The translations under genes and the position numbers were made by a program. A stretch of DNA of 64,000 nucleotides from Acephala macrosclerotiorum (Eukaryota; Ascomycota; Leotiomycetes; Helotiales; Mollisiaceae): positions 1 to 64,000 of the forward strand of contig MU119370.1 in the NCBI GenBank assembly GCA_014904845.1, written 5' to 3'. This document shows, one piece after another, positions 9,901 through 22,379 of the stretch. Position 1 is the stretch's first letter; each line of letters opens with the position of its first letter. The notes below the pieces were generated by a model. The model was not told where the DNA came from and searched no databases. It saw only the letters and a list, made by a program, of their open reading frames with translations.

Positions 9901-12900
9901 CTAACTAGGCTCGTCAACTTTCGCTCCTCGTGAAAGAAGAAGTTCTGCAATTTGTAATTCATCTTCTGCCACAGCTGCCTGCAATGCGTTTCCAAAATAT
10001 CCTCCCTTGGCATTTATCTCAGCACCGTGATTTAAGAGAAGCTGGACAATGGCCTTCTCTCCTTTCTCAGCTGCTGCTAGGAGCGCGTTTTTATACTCTC
10101 CACCTTGTGCATTAATATCAGCACCGTGATCTAGAAGAAGCTGGACAATGGCTTTCTCTCCTGTCAAGACTGCTTCTTGGAGCGCATTTCCATACTTCCC
10201 ACCTTGTGCGTTGATATCAGCACCGTGATCTAGGAGAAGCTGGACAATGGCCTTCTCTTTTGTCAAGGCTGCTGCTTGGAGTGCGTTTCCATATACTCCA
10301 CCTTGTGCATTGATATCAGCACCGTGGTCTAAGAGAAGCTGGACAATGGCCTTCTCTTCTGTCAAGACTGCTGCTTGGAGTGCGTTTCCAAACTCTCCAC
10401 CTTGTGCGTTAATATCAGCACCGTGATCTAAAAGAAGCTGGACAATAGCTTTCTCTCCTATCGTAGCTGCTGCTTGGAGCGCATTTCCATACTCTCCACC
10501 TTGTGCATTGATATTAGCACTGTGATCTAGGAGAAGCCGGACAATACCTTGCCATTCTCTATATGCTGCTGCTTGGAGTGCGTTTCCATACACACCACCT
10601 TGTGCATTGACATCAACACCGTGAGCCAGAAGCAGTCTAACTATGTCTTCATGTCCATTATATGCTGCGGTTTGTAGAGCAGTTTTGTAAAGTGCACTGG
10701 GGGATATTTTGTTTACGGCGGCTCCATCACGGATAAGGAGCGATAAAAGTTGGGTTAAGCCACGGGATGCAGTGTAATACAGCGGTGTTGGAAGTGATTC
10801 GGGTGTTGTTTTAAAGCTAGTCCAATTCCTATCAGGCGCATTGATTCGAACCATGTTGAGCAGACTTTGAGAAGTAGTTGACAGTGCTTGCATAGCTTGA
10901 CTTGTGACAGAAGGCGCCCAAGATTCTTGAACAATTCTTTCCAAATGGAATGTCCATTTCCATGCCGCATATTCCCAAAGGGCATATCGCTCGAGTGTGT
11001 CTTTAGTCGCTAGAATACTCTTACTTAGATGTAAGTGATACGTGACACAAGATTCTGCTATATGCGTATGAGAAGTCTGCTCTGCTGTAGAGAACTCTTC
11101 CAGGGCTATTCGAGAGGAGCATAAGTATTCCTTAATGGAGAAGTGAACAAATCTTATCTGTACAACATCCTTGTCCCACCGGGAAGGATAGTCGTTGCTG
11201 TATTTTGCGATATGGATTGGGACTTTGACAACAAGCCCAGAAAGATAGTTGAGAACTTCTTCGGGAGAAAAGAGCCGCTTATCTTCATCAAAAGGTATGC
11301 TTCCTCCGGGGTCGAGAATGAAAGCTTCCGCAAGCTCTTCAAGAAGAAGAGGTCGAAGCGAGAATGCAAGCCATTTCAAAACACCTGCAACTTGTTTCTC
11401 ATATCCAATAGGTATGCTTTTCAGGATTCTGTTATACGTGGCATCGAGCCCCTTGGGAAGGTCACGCAGTGCCTTCTGGATGCTGGCTTTGGATCGATGG
11501 TCTCGGAGAACGTCGAATTGGCAGGCCACATATTGAAACCTAGGATTGTTCAATACCGGAACAGACATTTAAAACCTCGATAAGGGGAGAAATTTTACGG
11601 AATGGGGTACCCACATTCCATCAGAATTCTCGATCAATGCAGACCTAGCTTCCTCCTTCACTTCCTTCGGCCAGGAGCGGAAAGGTTCGGTATTGAACTT
11701 TTTGTCAATGTGCAACCCAATATCAGCTTCCACGGCCTTGCTCAAGGCCGATAGATTGATATCTAGTCTCGAAGATTCTGCAGTGCTAAAGGATATAAGG
11801 GGCTTGAGGGCCGTTTCGATGTCGGTCTCTCTTCGACTTGTCACCAGAAGATGGAGGTTGTCTGAACCTTTTTCGACAATCCGGTTAATGGTTTCCAGTA
11901 ATGTCTCTCGCGAACCACTTCCGACAGGGCATTCGTCAAGAGCATCCAAGACCAAGTGAACATGTGAGAATCCGCGTGTTGCCGCCAATAGTATGTTAAG
12001 AAGAGTCTTTTCATCAGGTCGCTGCCCCATCTTTTGGTATTGGCTTAATGATGCGACATAGGGGGGAGTATCTGGACGACGACAACATAGTTGTTTGATA
12101 ATGGAGCTCAACATCTCGATCACATTCTGCTTTTTGCTGTCGGTAAAGCTGAAGTAGAAGAAGACCAAGGCCATTTCAGGATTTGAGTCGTAGGTTTCTC
12201 GTAAGTTTTCGATGATAGATGCACTATACTTTATCAATGACTCGAATTTTTAAGTTATTGGGAACAATATACCTTAATACGGACTTTCCTGATCCAGCTG
12301 CGGAGATTGCCAATATTAGAGACAGTATATATAATGGAAGCATCACGGGTGAAGAAACACACCTTTTCCATTCAGCCACAAAACAGAGTTGGGTCCAGTC
12401 TTCCAAGCTTCAAAGTCATCGTTCCCTCGAAGTAGCCATTCTCCTGTGCCAGCTTGGCGTGCATGCAGCGCAGTATTGTAGTTCTCTGAGGGATCGGAGG
12501 ACGACAACCAGCTGAGGAGCTCTCTTCTTTCAGAATTCCTTTGAATGTCCTCAACGGCTTTCTGCAGAGCTACAACATTGCAAGAAATGGTTCCCATAGC
12601 CTCGACCTTCTCGCGGTGTTGTTGAAAAACTTCCTCGCAAATCTCCTGCTCTCGGATATCTTTCCAGATTTCATACACCTGGCAGAACGCATTTTCTCGC
12701 TTCTGAATATCACTCAATGAAGAACCCCAGTCATTCCACTTGACGACATCTAACCCGAGCCGAAAAGCACCGTTCTTTGAGAGATAGCAAACGCTTTTCG
12801 CTTGAAACTTCAAAATTTGAACATAAAGGCATTTCAGGGTATCTTGGTACCCCTTGTGCGAAGACAAGGCAATCTCTTGCTCCTTATCCATGCCTTTGTA

Positions 12901-14119
12901 TCCATACCGGCGCTCGTATAAGGCTTCTCGCATGGTACTGCGTACAATGAGATCGGAAATATATTCGAGGCCCTTGGCTAAGGAAGCCGCTTGCTCTGAA
13001 GGATTCAAGGTCAACTACACATGCTTAGCTAATGTCCCAGAAAGTTCGCTCCGACAATCAAGAAACCCGTTCGAATATAACTACTATGAGAGTCTAAAAT
13101 TTTGAAGAACTTTCATGAATAAAGAGCACCGCCAGAAGTTCGGATCTCGTGATTATATAAAACGGTGGATATCAGGCCTCGTTGCATGAATTCTGGGAGA
13201 CTCTCGCGGTGCCAAATGCTGTCTGATCAGACGGAATCACTTACTGGAAGAAGCAAGCTTACACCAGCCCATGCGACGGACGCATATGGATTAGCTTGGA
13301 GTGCACCGGATATATAGTCGTCAGCCCATCGGATGACACCAAGGATAGGCTTAGCCAAGTCCTTAAAAGGAATCTCTTGCCCGCTGAACTTCAGCTTCCA
13401 AGTGTTATCTTTGACCTCTTGGGCTTTCCTGATAAGCAACCCCCTCATCAGATCTTTTCTCTCAACTTCAGATCCCGAGAAGACTACCGTCGCACCGAGC
13501 ATAGTAGTTAGGTCTCCACGAAGCTGTTATTCAAAATCTTGGAGTCAGTACGCATCATTCATATGTATCAAATTCGAGGGTGATGTCTTATAGCTGGCGA
13601 GAAATTCAGAATATGTCGGGAAAGATGACTTACAATTTGCTCGTAATCTGTGATGAGATGCTCCTCTTCTTGTTTCAACTCGTCATAGGCGACATTCCAG
13701 AGTTCTTTCATTGAAGATAAATCTGGTTGGAGAGTAGTTTGGATGTTTGGAACCGGTAGAATGGAAGTGGCAGCAGTCGGATCTGGTGCAGGGGCAACAG
13801 AGGTATTCAAATCAGGTATGTTGACAGCGGTAGCATTTTCGTGAATTGAAAGGCTCGAAACCTGACTTTTCAAGAGGCCCGTGATGCTCTGATTATCGCA
13901 AGGTGGCGTAGAATGGGCAACGGCGATCTCAAGCCTGCTAGGGTCGGCCTTCTGACTATCAAACGGCAACTTAGGCTCCGGAGTTGAAGAAGTGAGGTGC
14001 AGCCGGGCCTCCGTTTTCTTCGGGGTAGGTTTGAGCTTGGCTTTCACTCTGGAGAACACCGAGTCTTTCTTATCGGTTGCCGGAGTTCGCGAGCCTGATC
14101 CTCCTTCCGAGTCGACCAT
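9901..14119 (-). CDS. NLR-like protein: N-terminal NWD domain, NACHT NTPase, ankyrin repeats
   Basis: Six exons are joined: 14119-13634, 13523-13245, 13014-12363, 12297-12273, 12223-11615 and 11539-9901 (3690 nt, 1229 aa). After a disordered start (residues 1-145, SRTPATDKKDSVFSRVKAKL) comes the NWD NACHT-NTPase N-terminal domain (about 150-460; WNVAYDELKQEE, ANPYASVAWAGVSLLLP). The NACHT has Walker A GKAGSGKS at 471-478 and Walker B LVLDALDEC at 571-579, and the GMFQYVACQFDVLR motif spans the last splice junction. Nine ankyrin units fill the C-terminus from about residue 935. Such STAND proteins act as signal-sensing switches in non-self recognition and programmed cell death. The Walker A sits in a 25-nt exon. 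Start: an upstream TTG extends the frame, but the first ATG is 14119. The gene appears intact. Confidence 0.88.
9904..10740 (-). repeat. Tandem ankyrin repeats with high internal conservation
   Basis: About nine 99-bp (33-aa) units encode the ligand-sensing end of the NLR. Five central units are nearly identical, built on EKAIVQLLLDHGADINAQGG followed by YGNALQAA. The outer units have diverged (HEDIVRLLLAHGVDVNAQ at one end, LQIAELLLSRGAKVDEPS at the other). Such uniform repeats in fungal NLRs are a sign of recent unit exchange. Confidence 0.85.
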
Positions 14120-15641
14120 CTTTCCGCGCAGCTGGCTTCTTTCCAAATTAGCGTGACAGCTCCCCTGGGCAAGGCTGCGGCTAGGAGATTAGAAGTGTTG
14201 ACTGACAACAATCGTAGGATAGAGGAATGCGACCAGTTCGATAACGCTGAAGCCTGAAATGGCACCGCAATAAGGCTATGTTTAAAGAAGCATAGCATAG
14301 GGCATCAAAAATATCTCCAGCGCAGAGTGTACAACTCAGCGGCGCCTCGGCGGCTACTCCAACAAATCGGTATCCTGGGAATTTCAGCCACCAAATCTCG
14401 CATCTTTTCGAGGTAAAGCCTGATTTGATCGGCGTTGGACGTAGTCAAGACGTCTTCGAGGCAATAATATGTAAAACGTTGGGTCACTCTCCGATCTCAC
14501 CTAAGGAGGTCGGTAGGTAAGGTGTGTCGAGGGGTATGTCATGTGATCACTTGTGGAGATAACACGTGAATTCATATCTCGTTTCAAGACCGCTATTGTA
14601 GAGACTATAAAGGCCTCAGAATAAGTCTAGTCAATTGTAAAATAAAAATAAAAAGAATCTTCTCTAAGAGGCACGAAAGAACAGTTCAACTTGGATCCAT
14701 CACGCGGTGTCAGGTTTCTCGAGGACGCTAACCTGATAAAGAATACGAGATAGACTAGCCGCATTTAGAATACGAACCTCACCTCCTTCTCAAACACTCC
14801 GCCACACGGGTCATTATCAATATCAAACACTCCACAGCTCGTCGCCCCCAAAATGACACTCAATATAAAAACAGCCATGGCACACTGTACGCCCTCTGCA
14901 TTAGGGATACCGCATGACGACTCCAAGCTTCTCGTTCTTCGTGCTGGGGGATGAGCCGACACGTCTGTACGATTTGAAGGTTGATGCGAACGGCGAGCCG
15001 ATTCTGAGGAGATAGCAGCATCGAAAGTCGAGGTATGAATGCGTAATGTGCAAAAAGAAGAAGGTGAAGGTTGGTAATTAAGAGACTGTGATGCGCGACT
15101 GGGAAGAAGTGATTGCTGTAATTGACACGTGACTAGTGCGATGAGAGTCGCCCTTCCTGCCTAAGTTGCAGGAAACAGGGTCTCGAATGCAGCCTTTTCA
15201 AAATCGACAAGCCACGTGGTAGAAGCTTAGAGAAGGGGCTTACTTTCAGAGACGCTTTTCAATAGTATTCTCTCTTTAGAGAGCCTTCCCATTCGCTTTC
15301 TCTATCGCCTACGACTTGCACGAGCGCTATCAGCGACGATAGTCAAGATCGCATCACTATATCAACCATTCCAAGCAATGTCGAGCTAATATTGAAACGC
15401 AGTGCCGCTAATAGAGAGCCAATTCAACGCTTTGAAAGGTTTACGTCAAAGGCTCTAGCTCTATTTCCAACAGCATGGTATTCAGAAGTTCTCAGCGTTG
15501 CACTTCACAATAACTACTCGATGAACACCGTCATTCTTGTCGCCGCATCTCATATCAACTTTTACCTACCAAAGTACGATCCTATTAACTTTTAGTAATT
15601 TTTTTTTTTGGAGTTATTAAACCCACAAAATAATAAACACT
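14120..15641. other. Intergenic between ankyrin NLR and secreted-protein pseudogene
   Basis: The part next to 14119 should hold the NLR promoter. A minus-strand frame at about 14765-14880 starts MAVFILSVILGATSCGVFDI, which resembles a short signal peptide and could be the first exon of a small secreted protein, but no second exon was found. A 67-codon plus-strand frame at 15392-15595 shows no family. Nothing else is supported. Confidence 0.4.
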
Positions 15642-16861
15642 TAGGTGATTAATGCCATGCCTGATACATGAAGACCCAAGTTTTGCTGGCCAGCATTACC
15701 GGTAAACGCAATGCCGTTATACAAGCCATTTCCGTTATACTGAACCCAGGACAATGTTGCTGTAATTTGCTCTCCAAACCCGCCAATTGTTATGATGACC
15801 CCGCCTATACTACTTACCGTCGTTTAACTTAATCCAATAAGTGCCTCTGTCTTATTCCAACAACAATATATGATCCTTCAGCGTTGAGGTTTACTTTGGT
15901 GTTGAGATCGTAACCGCAGATCCACCAGCCTGCAGTATCTGCGAACCAACTTGATACTCTGTTGCAACAGTTAGGTTTGAACTAATAAAGTTATTTAGCG
16001 CCTCCGTTTTTGTGTTTACCACAACACTTGACCCTGCGTGCTCAAAACTCACGAACGTGCCCGAGACCATGATAGCAGGACCACCTGCTCTAACACATGT
16101 GACCCAAGGAGATATCTAGCAGTGCCTTGAGCTTGTGCTTGCGTAGCCAAGCCTAGGTTTTCAAGTGGGACTGTCAGCTGAACGAGCACTTGCGTGCTGG
16201 TTCCATCGAAAAAGACAGAATACCCATCTGCTGCCATTGATAGGGTTGTGCCTAAAAATGTGATTTGGCCTCCAGGCCTTAGTGTTTGTGAGGCTATAAC
16301 CAAAGCTGAATTAGAGTTAAGTGTGATGGTCGTCCCATCGAGATTGAGCTCCGCTGGCGGGTCATCGTTCGTCAATGTTTGAGCAGGCTGGTTATTTTCT
16401 AGAGTCTGCGCTAGGTCTACACTTGTCGCGCTCGTTGAAATTGCTGTTGTTGGAGCGATTGTGGGTCTAACAATCCTAGGATTCGATGTAGTGGTCAGTG
16501 TTGGCTTGACTTTACTGGGGTTATGGGTAATGGAAAGTTTCGTAAGGCTGTTGGCTGGATTCAGCACGTAAAGTGGATCGTAAAACGCGGATTTTCCTGG
16601 AACACAAGTTTTCCATAGAGGATTCAATTTGTATAGCTCTGTTAGAACGGAGAGCATAGGTGAACATAGATTATACGTGATTGTATAGTGGACCGCATGC
16701 ATAGCGTACGTTTCCAAACGCGATGATCCTCCGTGTGGCTGTAGCTCTAAATAAGTTCTTGTGTAATTACTGCCGAGTATAGTAGTGCTTTGAAGAGGAT
16801 TTATTTTGTAGCAGATTTTGACAATGTCCGTGCTAACAGAAGTTAGTCTACTGTCAAACAT
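15642..16861 (-). pseudogene. Decayed Ser/Thr-rich secreted (cell-surface) protein gene
   Basis: Open stretches read as a fungal secreted protein with a C-P-G...FYDPLYVL motif, a Ser/Thr/Pro linker, and repeated segments of the type IASQTLRPGGQITFLGTTLS (two are recognisable: about 16190-16310 and 15890-16010). Proteins like this often end in a GPI anchor and coat the cell surface. The frame is lost near 16050 and again near 15890, and an in-frame TAA follows ALIGLS near 15830. The 5' end is missing: its first codons run straight into the remains of the upstream protease-like gene. I therefore call it a pseudogene. A mis-spliced but live gene is less likely. Confidence 0.7.
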
Positions 16862-18068
16862 GCCTCTTGAAGAAAAGTTCTTCCTAAAGTAGACTGTGTT
16901 TCATTCGCAGCTCGTTGAAGAGAGAAGTATCGTGAAGAGTTTCCACCCACCAGCGGATATGTTGCCTGGAGATCAAAGCTTGCGTATGAAAGCGTAATAT
17001 CTGTGGATGGTCCACCAGAGACCGTGTTCCCAATAGTGAAAATCACTGTCGGATTTCGAGAGACCAGATCATTGTGTAGTGTATCGTCGACCGGATACAA
17101 GCCGGTGGGGTGGTCGTATATTAATCCGAAGGCAGCCTCGATACTTGGCAAACAGATATAGGAAGATAGAGTTGAGCGAGGGATGAGTCGATGAAGATAT
17201 AGATCCCACTATCCAAAAGATTTGTAGTATCTCCTGTAGCATTGGTGGTAATGGCTCGCAATCCAACAGTCAAATCACGAGTCTGATTACTAGCGAAGCC
17301 AAAGGACAGATTCGACGGAGCAATCTGGAGTTGTCATATCCTCCGAAGACTAAACTGCCGAGAGCGCGCTTCAGACGGTATGGTGCCCCAGCGATAAACT
17401 TGGTATTTGATTGTGTTCTCAGCAACGTCATCAAGCTTGCTTGCGGCTCATCAAAACTCGTGAAGTTGGTCGGTCGTGGATTCAGTCCTAGTAACCCGAT
17501 CCAGAAATTTGTCCCTGCACCAGCTACTACTGACTTGTTCACAGTCGGGGCCCCACTTCCTTGGTAACCCAGCCCAACTATGCCATGTTAGCCAACCTGC
17601 ACATGGTCAAACTACTTCCGGACGACTTGCCTATTTCTAATCCAAATTCTGCGGAGTTAGTATAGCCAAGGTTTTGCTCGAATTCCAATCCATACATGTT
17701 AATAGAGTCCCAAGTAGTTGACGAATTGGGAGTGAAAATACCCCCTTTCACGTTTACACAGTCACTCCCCTGGCCTTAACAGCCCTCTAGCACAACAACC
17801 ACAGTCGAGGTCGACGACGAGCCCAGGAAGAAGCGTACATTTTGAGCGAGTGTGCCAACTCTCAATTCGAAAGAGGGCCAGGGACCACCAATCCCTTCAC
17901 TATAGTACAATGAGTCGCCTGGAAATTCTATTTTTGCAGCACTTACAAATATTGACTCGGGGATACTACGATGGGAGCTGGCACAGTAGCCGTACGTTCA
18001 AGAAGCCCTTGAATCCCATGACAGAGAGACAGGATGCAAAGAAGCAAGGTGACAATAAGGGTACCCAT
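16843..18068 (-). pseudogene. Broken pepsin-fold (peptidase A1-like) secreted protein gene
   Basis: The start at 18068 encodes a signal peptide (MGTLIVTLLLCILSLCHG) and VPAPIVVSPSQYF, and a normal 47-bp intron leads into EGIGGPWPSFELRVGT. Later segments LGLNPRPTNFTSFDEP, GSLVFGGYDNSR and ALGRTFLQEA-like sequence are typical of fungal peptidase A1 proteins. The usual DTG of active enzymes is replaced by SSSTST, so even the parent may have lacked protease activity. It is broken by a TAA at 17776-17778, a one-base loss near 17321 and another near 17143. It stops at TFLQEACLTVD, where the next remnant begins. One intron (acceptor near 17580) uses a GC donor (GCAAGT). Confidence 0.8.
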
Positions 18069-19049
18069 AACTGCTCAGGCAAAGTAAAACAGTGTGTATC
18101 ATGAGGCAAAAGTCTCGGGCGCAAGCGGGGAGTAGGTACTGTACATGGCAGTGGCAGTGGCTTGTCAAATGGAGCCCGCGCGACTTGACGCTCGATACGC
18201 CGGCTAGGCAGTACGTGGGATCCCTCATCTTATGATGAAGGCGTGGGAGCACTCGATCTCACCTCTGGTGCATGCTCTTGCCCAAACTATGGACAAAAGC
18301 ACGCGGCACTATATTAATGACCCTTTGGGAATCGACGTGCCTTAGCCATACAAACCAGGGGCCGCTTTATCCAAGTGGGCGAGGAACCTCAAATGTAGCC
18401 CGTATTCGCTAGCTTTTAACAGCTATCTCTAGAATAATCTTACTTGGTCCAAGGCTAATCCATCAACCCACGGCCTCAACTAGTTAAGTTTGTCCAAGTT
18501 GAGCGATCGCAAATCGTATAATGGTTCTTGGACAATAGAAAAACAATATTGTGTAGTTTAAACCCATTTGATCGCAATTCAAAACTTCGAAGTTTTGATC
18601 GGAACATTACTTTTACAACAATTCTAAATAACCCAATGGGACCATTAGAGAAAATGAGCGTGAACCGTGTCCTGCCATCAAAGACTCGATTGGAGGATGC
18701 ACAACTTACTACAATCAAGCTTGTTGAAAGAATGAGGATTCATCGCTCCTAGATAGCAAATGCTCAAAGAATTCACGTAAAATTGGAGACTCGAAAGCGG
18801 GGTTGTGTTGGTGACAGTCGGAGAGACGTTGAAAAAACGTATCGAACAGGTCGCAGAGTTAAAGATTGCCAATACACCCAAAACAAGTTACCACAAGGAC
18901 AAATAGAGAATTTCATGAGGCACAATTCTATTGATATCTATGAGGGATCGAGGGCTAGATCATTGGATCCAATCTATAAAGACATCCTTAAGCTGATTAT
19001 AGTGACACGCCCTATATTCCAAGCTCCTTCTTCTCCCCCTCAGCTTTTA
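18069..19049. other. Intergenic, nothing recognised
   Basis: Short open frames only. The 5' flank of the broken protease-like gene is at the left and the 3' flank of the NACHT gene at the right. No RNA gene or repeat could be identified. Confidence 0.45.
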
Positions 19050-22000
19050 CTAACTGCGACTATGTTTTTTCCTTCCAAACTTGGTGTTCGCAAATAGCAT
19101 CGAGAGCTGACGAATTCCCTTACCCGTTCTTACCTGGGGATCAGAAGCTGTGCCGCTAAATGATTGAATTTCTTCCTTTTCGGGATGAATAGAAGCTGTC
19201 GAGTGGCTTTCAAGAACGGGAGAATATTCTCCAGCTACCAAAGTCTCTTGCAATTTCAGCCAGGCTAGTATACGCCGAAATGCCGAATACAAGTCAACGT
19301 TGCATCGTTCTATAATGGGAATTCGAAGGACCAAAAAATCCTCGAAGTTTCGTGGTGAGATTGCCCAGCGCCAGCGTGGGGAGTGGTTGGTGTGATTATC
19401 GCACTTGCCAAGAAAGTCCATAACAATCCTCTCTAGCTTCTTGCATCGGTCTGAACTTAAACGGTCGAGCTCTCTACAAGAAAAAAGCTCGGAAAGAAAA
19501 ATGTTCCACATAGTAAGCGCATCACTATCTCCGATTTGCTCATTGGCACTTGATCCAGCCTCGAGCAGAAACTCACAAAATCTTACATTTGCGGGCATCC
19601 TCAGCCGCAAAGGAAAAGTCGAGTTGAATAGATAGAGCCAAAAACGCAATAAAGCGTTGACCCAGTCGTTCTGTTGGTGATCTCGAGCGATTCGTGCTTT
19701 GATATAAGACCCAAGAGTATACACAATTGCGACACGAGAAAAGCCCAGGAGGTCGCTTTCTTGTAACAAAGAACTATGATCGTACTCCGATACAAGACCT
19801 CTAAATTCGTTGTCGCAGGTTTTGGTTTCCTCGTTCCAATCTACTATTTCTCCCCATCGACGATTCCAGAAGATAATCGTTGACCAATGACCATGTATCT
19901 GTGTGGAAGATCTCTCTAAGCCAAGATGAAAAGGGTCTGTGACCGGGTATGGTCGAACATACATCCTGGCGAAATCCCAGTGACTGCTGAGAGTTTTATC
20001 GAGCTCATCGAAATAGTCTATAGGAAGCGAGTCATTTCTTCTCTCAGTGATTTGTGCATAGCGTAACCCCGCATACATGCTATCCCATACCAGGTTTTGC
20101 CGAGGATGTACGACCTGTGTTGGTGGGAAACTCTTCGCCATCATTATGCATGATCGAAAGAGGGAAAAACAAGGGTTGAACTGCGTCCAGCTTTTGATCA
20201 TGTCCCATATCTTCTCATCTCGTAGGAATTCGATGGCGGTTTTGTGGATGAATTCCACATGAGGCCGGATAACTAAATGTCCAAGTCTTCTACGGCTTTT
20301 TCGTTCCTGGAGTTCTAAAAGCCCACAACACCGGCTTCTAATGCGGCTGTTTATCTCTTCGGACCTTCTAGTCTCTTCTTTCCTGGGTATTCTCTTTAGG
20401 GGGGTGCTGAGAACAGCGTCCCAACCTTCTTCTGCAAAGGACAATTGAATTGCAAGAAGGGGGTGTCCACGCACATCTTGCTCCACATCTTGACTCTTTA
20501 AGAAGATTTGGAAAAGCTCAGAAGCTTGTTGCCGATATTTTTGGGGAATCCTTTTGATCATGTGTGCATATAAATCTGCTAGATCTGTTGGCAACTCTTC
20601 CAGTCGTGCACGCAACTCGCTGGATTTGTCGCCGTCTTGTAAACCTTGCAAGAGAGACCTCGTTACAAGCACGACCCACAGGAAAACACCGGAAGATTTA
20701 TCGACGAGCTCATCAATTAGACTTAGCCATTCTGAGCCACCTCTTCTATTCAGTTTCTTTCCGAGGAGATCTTCACAGTAACCCCTCACGTCATTCCGTG
20801 TAAGGTCGTGTAATTGCAGGAACGGTAGGGCGCAGAAGGCTTCGGTACATGCTGTAGTAGGTCTGCTAGATATCAAAAACTTGACATTGACAGACGCCGT
20901 TGTCACGATCAGGTCTATCAACTCCTGGCAGTCTCCCTCGTATTCATCAATGCCATCGATAAGGAAGAATATTCGAAAGCGAGAACCGGCCTGCTGAGCA
21001 AGTCTCTTGAACCAACGCTTAAGCTCGGGCAGAGTTGGTTCCTCTAGCTCTCGTCCATATCCAAAAGGTTTGGTGGCTTCTTCGCAGAGTTCTGGCATGA
21101 TCATTGGAATGATTCTGGGATGTTGTTCCAGGATATCATGAAACAAGGAACGTAGAAGTCCGGTTTGAGACTTTTGCATCTGGGATCCTAGATTCCAGAA
21201 GAAAAACGATGCGTGGATCAATGGTCCACCTTTCGCCCATTCTCTCAGATACGTCCATGTTCTTTGATCTTCCCAAATATATTTCATGAGAGTGGATTTT
21301 CCAGACCCTGCCTTCCCCATAATCCAGTAACAACCATGGCCACTTTCAAGCCATTTGGGGAAATCAGACCATGGCTTGTTTGTTGCGTCTGGCTGCCGAA
21401 AGATCCATTTGAAGGTCGCATGGTGAGCATCGTTCAGATTATCCACCCGATCGTTGATTTGGCGGAAGTGCAAGCAATTCATAATCTTTCTCTGAAATCC
21501 ATAGAAGCTAAACTCTCCCAGGGATGCTTGCGTTTGTTCCTCTTCCGAGCAGGCGCTCATTCTCAGGACACTCTGTTCGAACCTCCCAGACGCGATAGCA
21601 TTAGCACCTTTCGAGCAATTTTTAGGAAGGATTGATCGCGTCTGTCCGTTGCTTAAAGTTAGGATAGCAGCAATCACCTCGCCATGATGTCTCTTGATAG
21701 CATCTATACTCTCGCCGACTTCGTCTTTCAACTTCTTTAGCTCTCCTTGATTGAAAGCGAGGACCTCGACGATTCGGGCATCATTACCCTCCAACGTGTC
21801 AAAGCGATCTGATTGTTGTGAACCATATACGTCGACTTTCGAGTCCAGACAAGCAAGAATCCGGAGAACCAGTTGGTCTTGGTAAATGGCCAGTCGAGAT
21901 TTGAGGCCTTGAATTTGTTCGGCTTTCCATACTGTCTGTAGCGCCTGAAGAAAGCCTGTCCACTTGCACGACTCCACCTTCTTGCCGTTCCTCGCTCGTT

Positions 22001-22379
22001 CCTCCGCCTCAGCCGGATCCACTTTCTTTGGCCGCAAAGCTGTCAACGTATCAATCAACTGCTGGGCAATTTGACTACATTCGGCCAAAATTTTATCGAG
22101 GGCCTAGAACCATTTAGTATATACCTAAGTCTGATACCAAGAAAGATTGCTAACTAGCTCGTGTTCTGCCAACGGACTTCTTGTATCTTTCGCAAGCTTT
22201 GTTCTGCTCTTCATGGTTGCGTTAAGCTTAAGGAGGTCATTCGTGACCTAAGTGAAAGCCTCGAATGTCAGAGGCTGGCCCGTTTGGCGTATCTCCCTGT
22301 AGTCTTTGAGCAGACCCGTCGCGAAATCGACGAACTGGACAACCGATGCGGCAACGCTCAAGGCACTTAATGGGTCCAT
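19050..22379 (-). pseudogene. NACHT/STAND NTPase gene with an internal stop in exon 1 (possible pseudogene)
   Basis: Exons 22379-22155 and 22103-19050 (51-bp intron) make 1092 codons. Exon 1 starts MDPLSALSVAASVVQFVDFA, the standard N-terminal domain of many fungal STAND proteins. The NACHT follows at about residue 345 (Walker A MGKAGSGKSTL; FFLIDGIDEYEG as Walker B; FLISSRP). After it comes the RPHVEFIHKTAIEFLRD segment typical of the DUF7791-type region, and a long C-terminus without ankyrin, WD or TPR repeats. Codon 44 is TAG (22248-22250) where relatives have Gln (EAFT-Q-VTNDLL). The frame is otherwise open and the homology continues on both sides. The 1000-residue remainder is intact, so either the mutation is recent, a polymorphism or assembly error, or translation begins at the ATG at 22214. 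That shorter product would keep the NACHT but lose the N-terminal domain. Confidence 0.8.

Noticed and set aside
21575..21590. GTTCGAACC tRNA-like T-loop
   Set aside because: Lies within the intact NACHT coding region; no cloverleaf.
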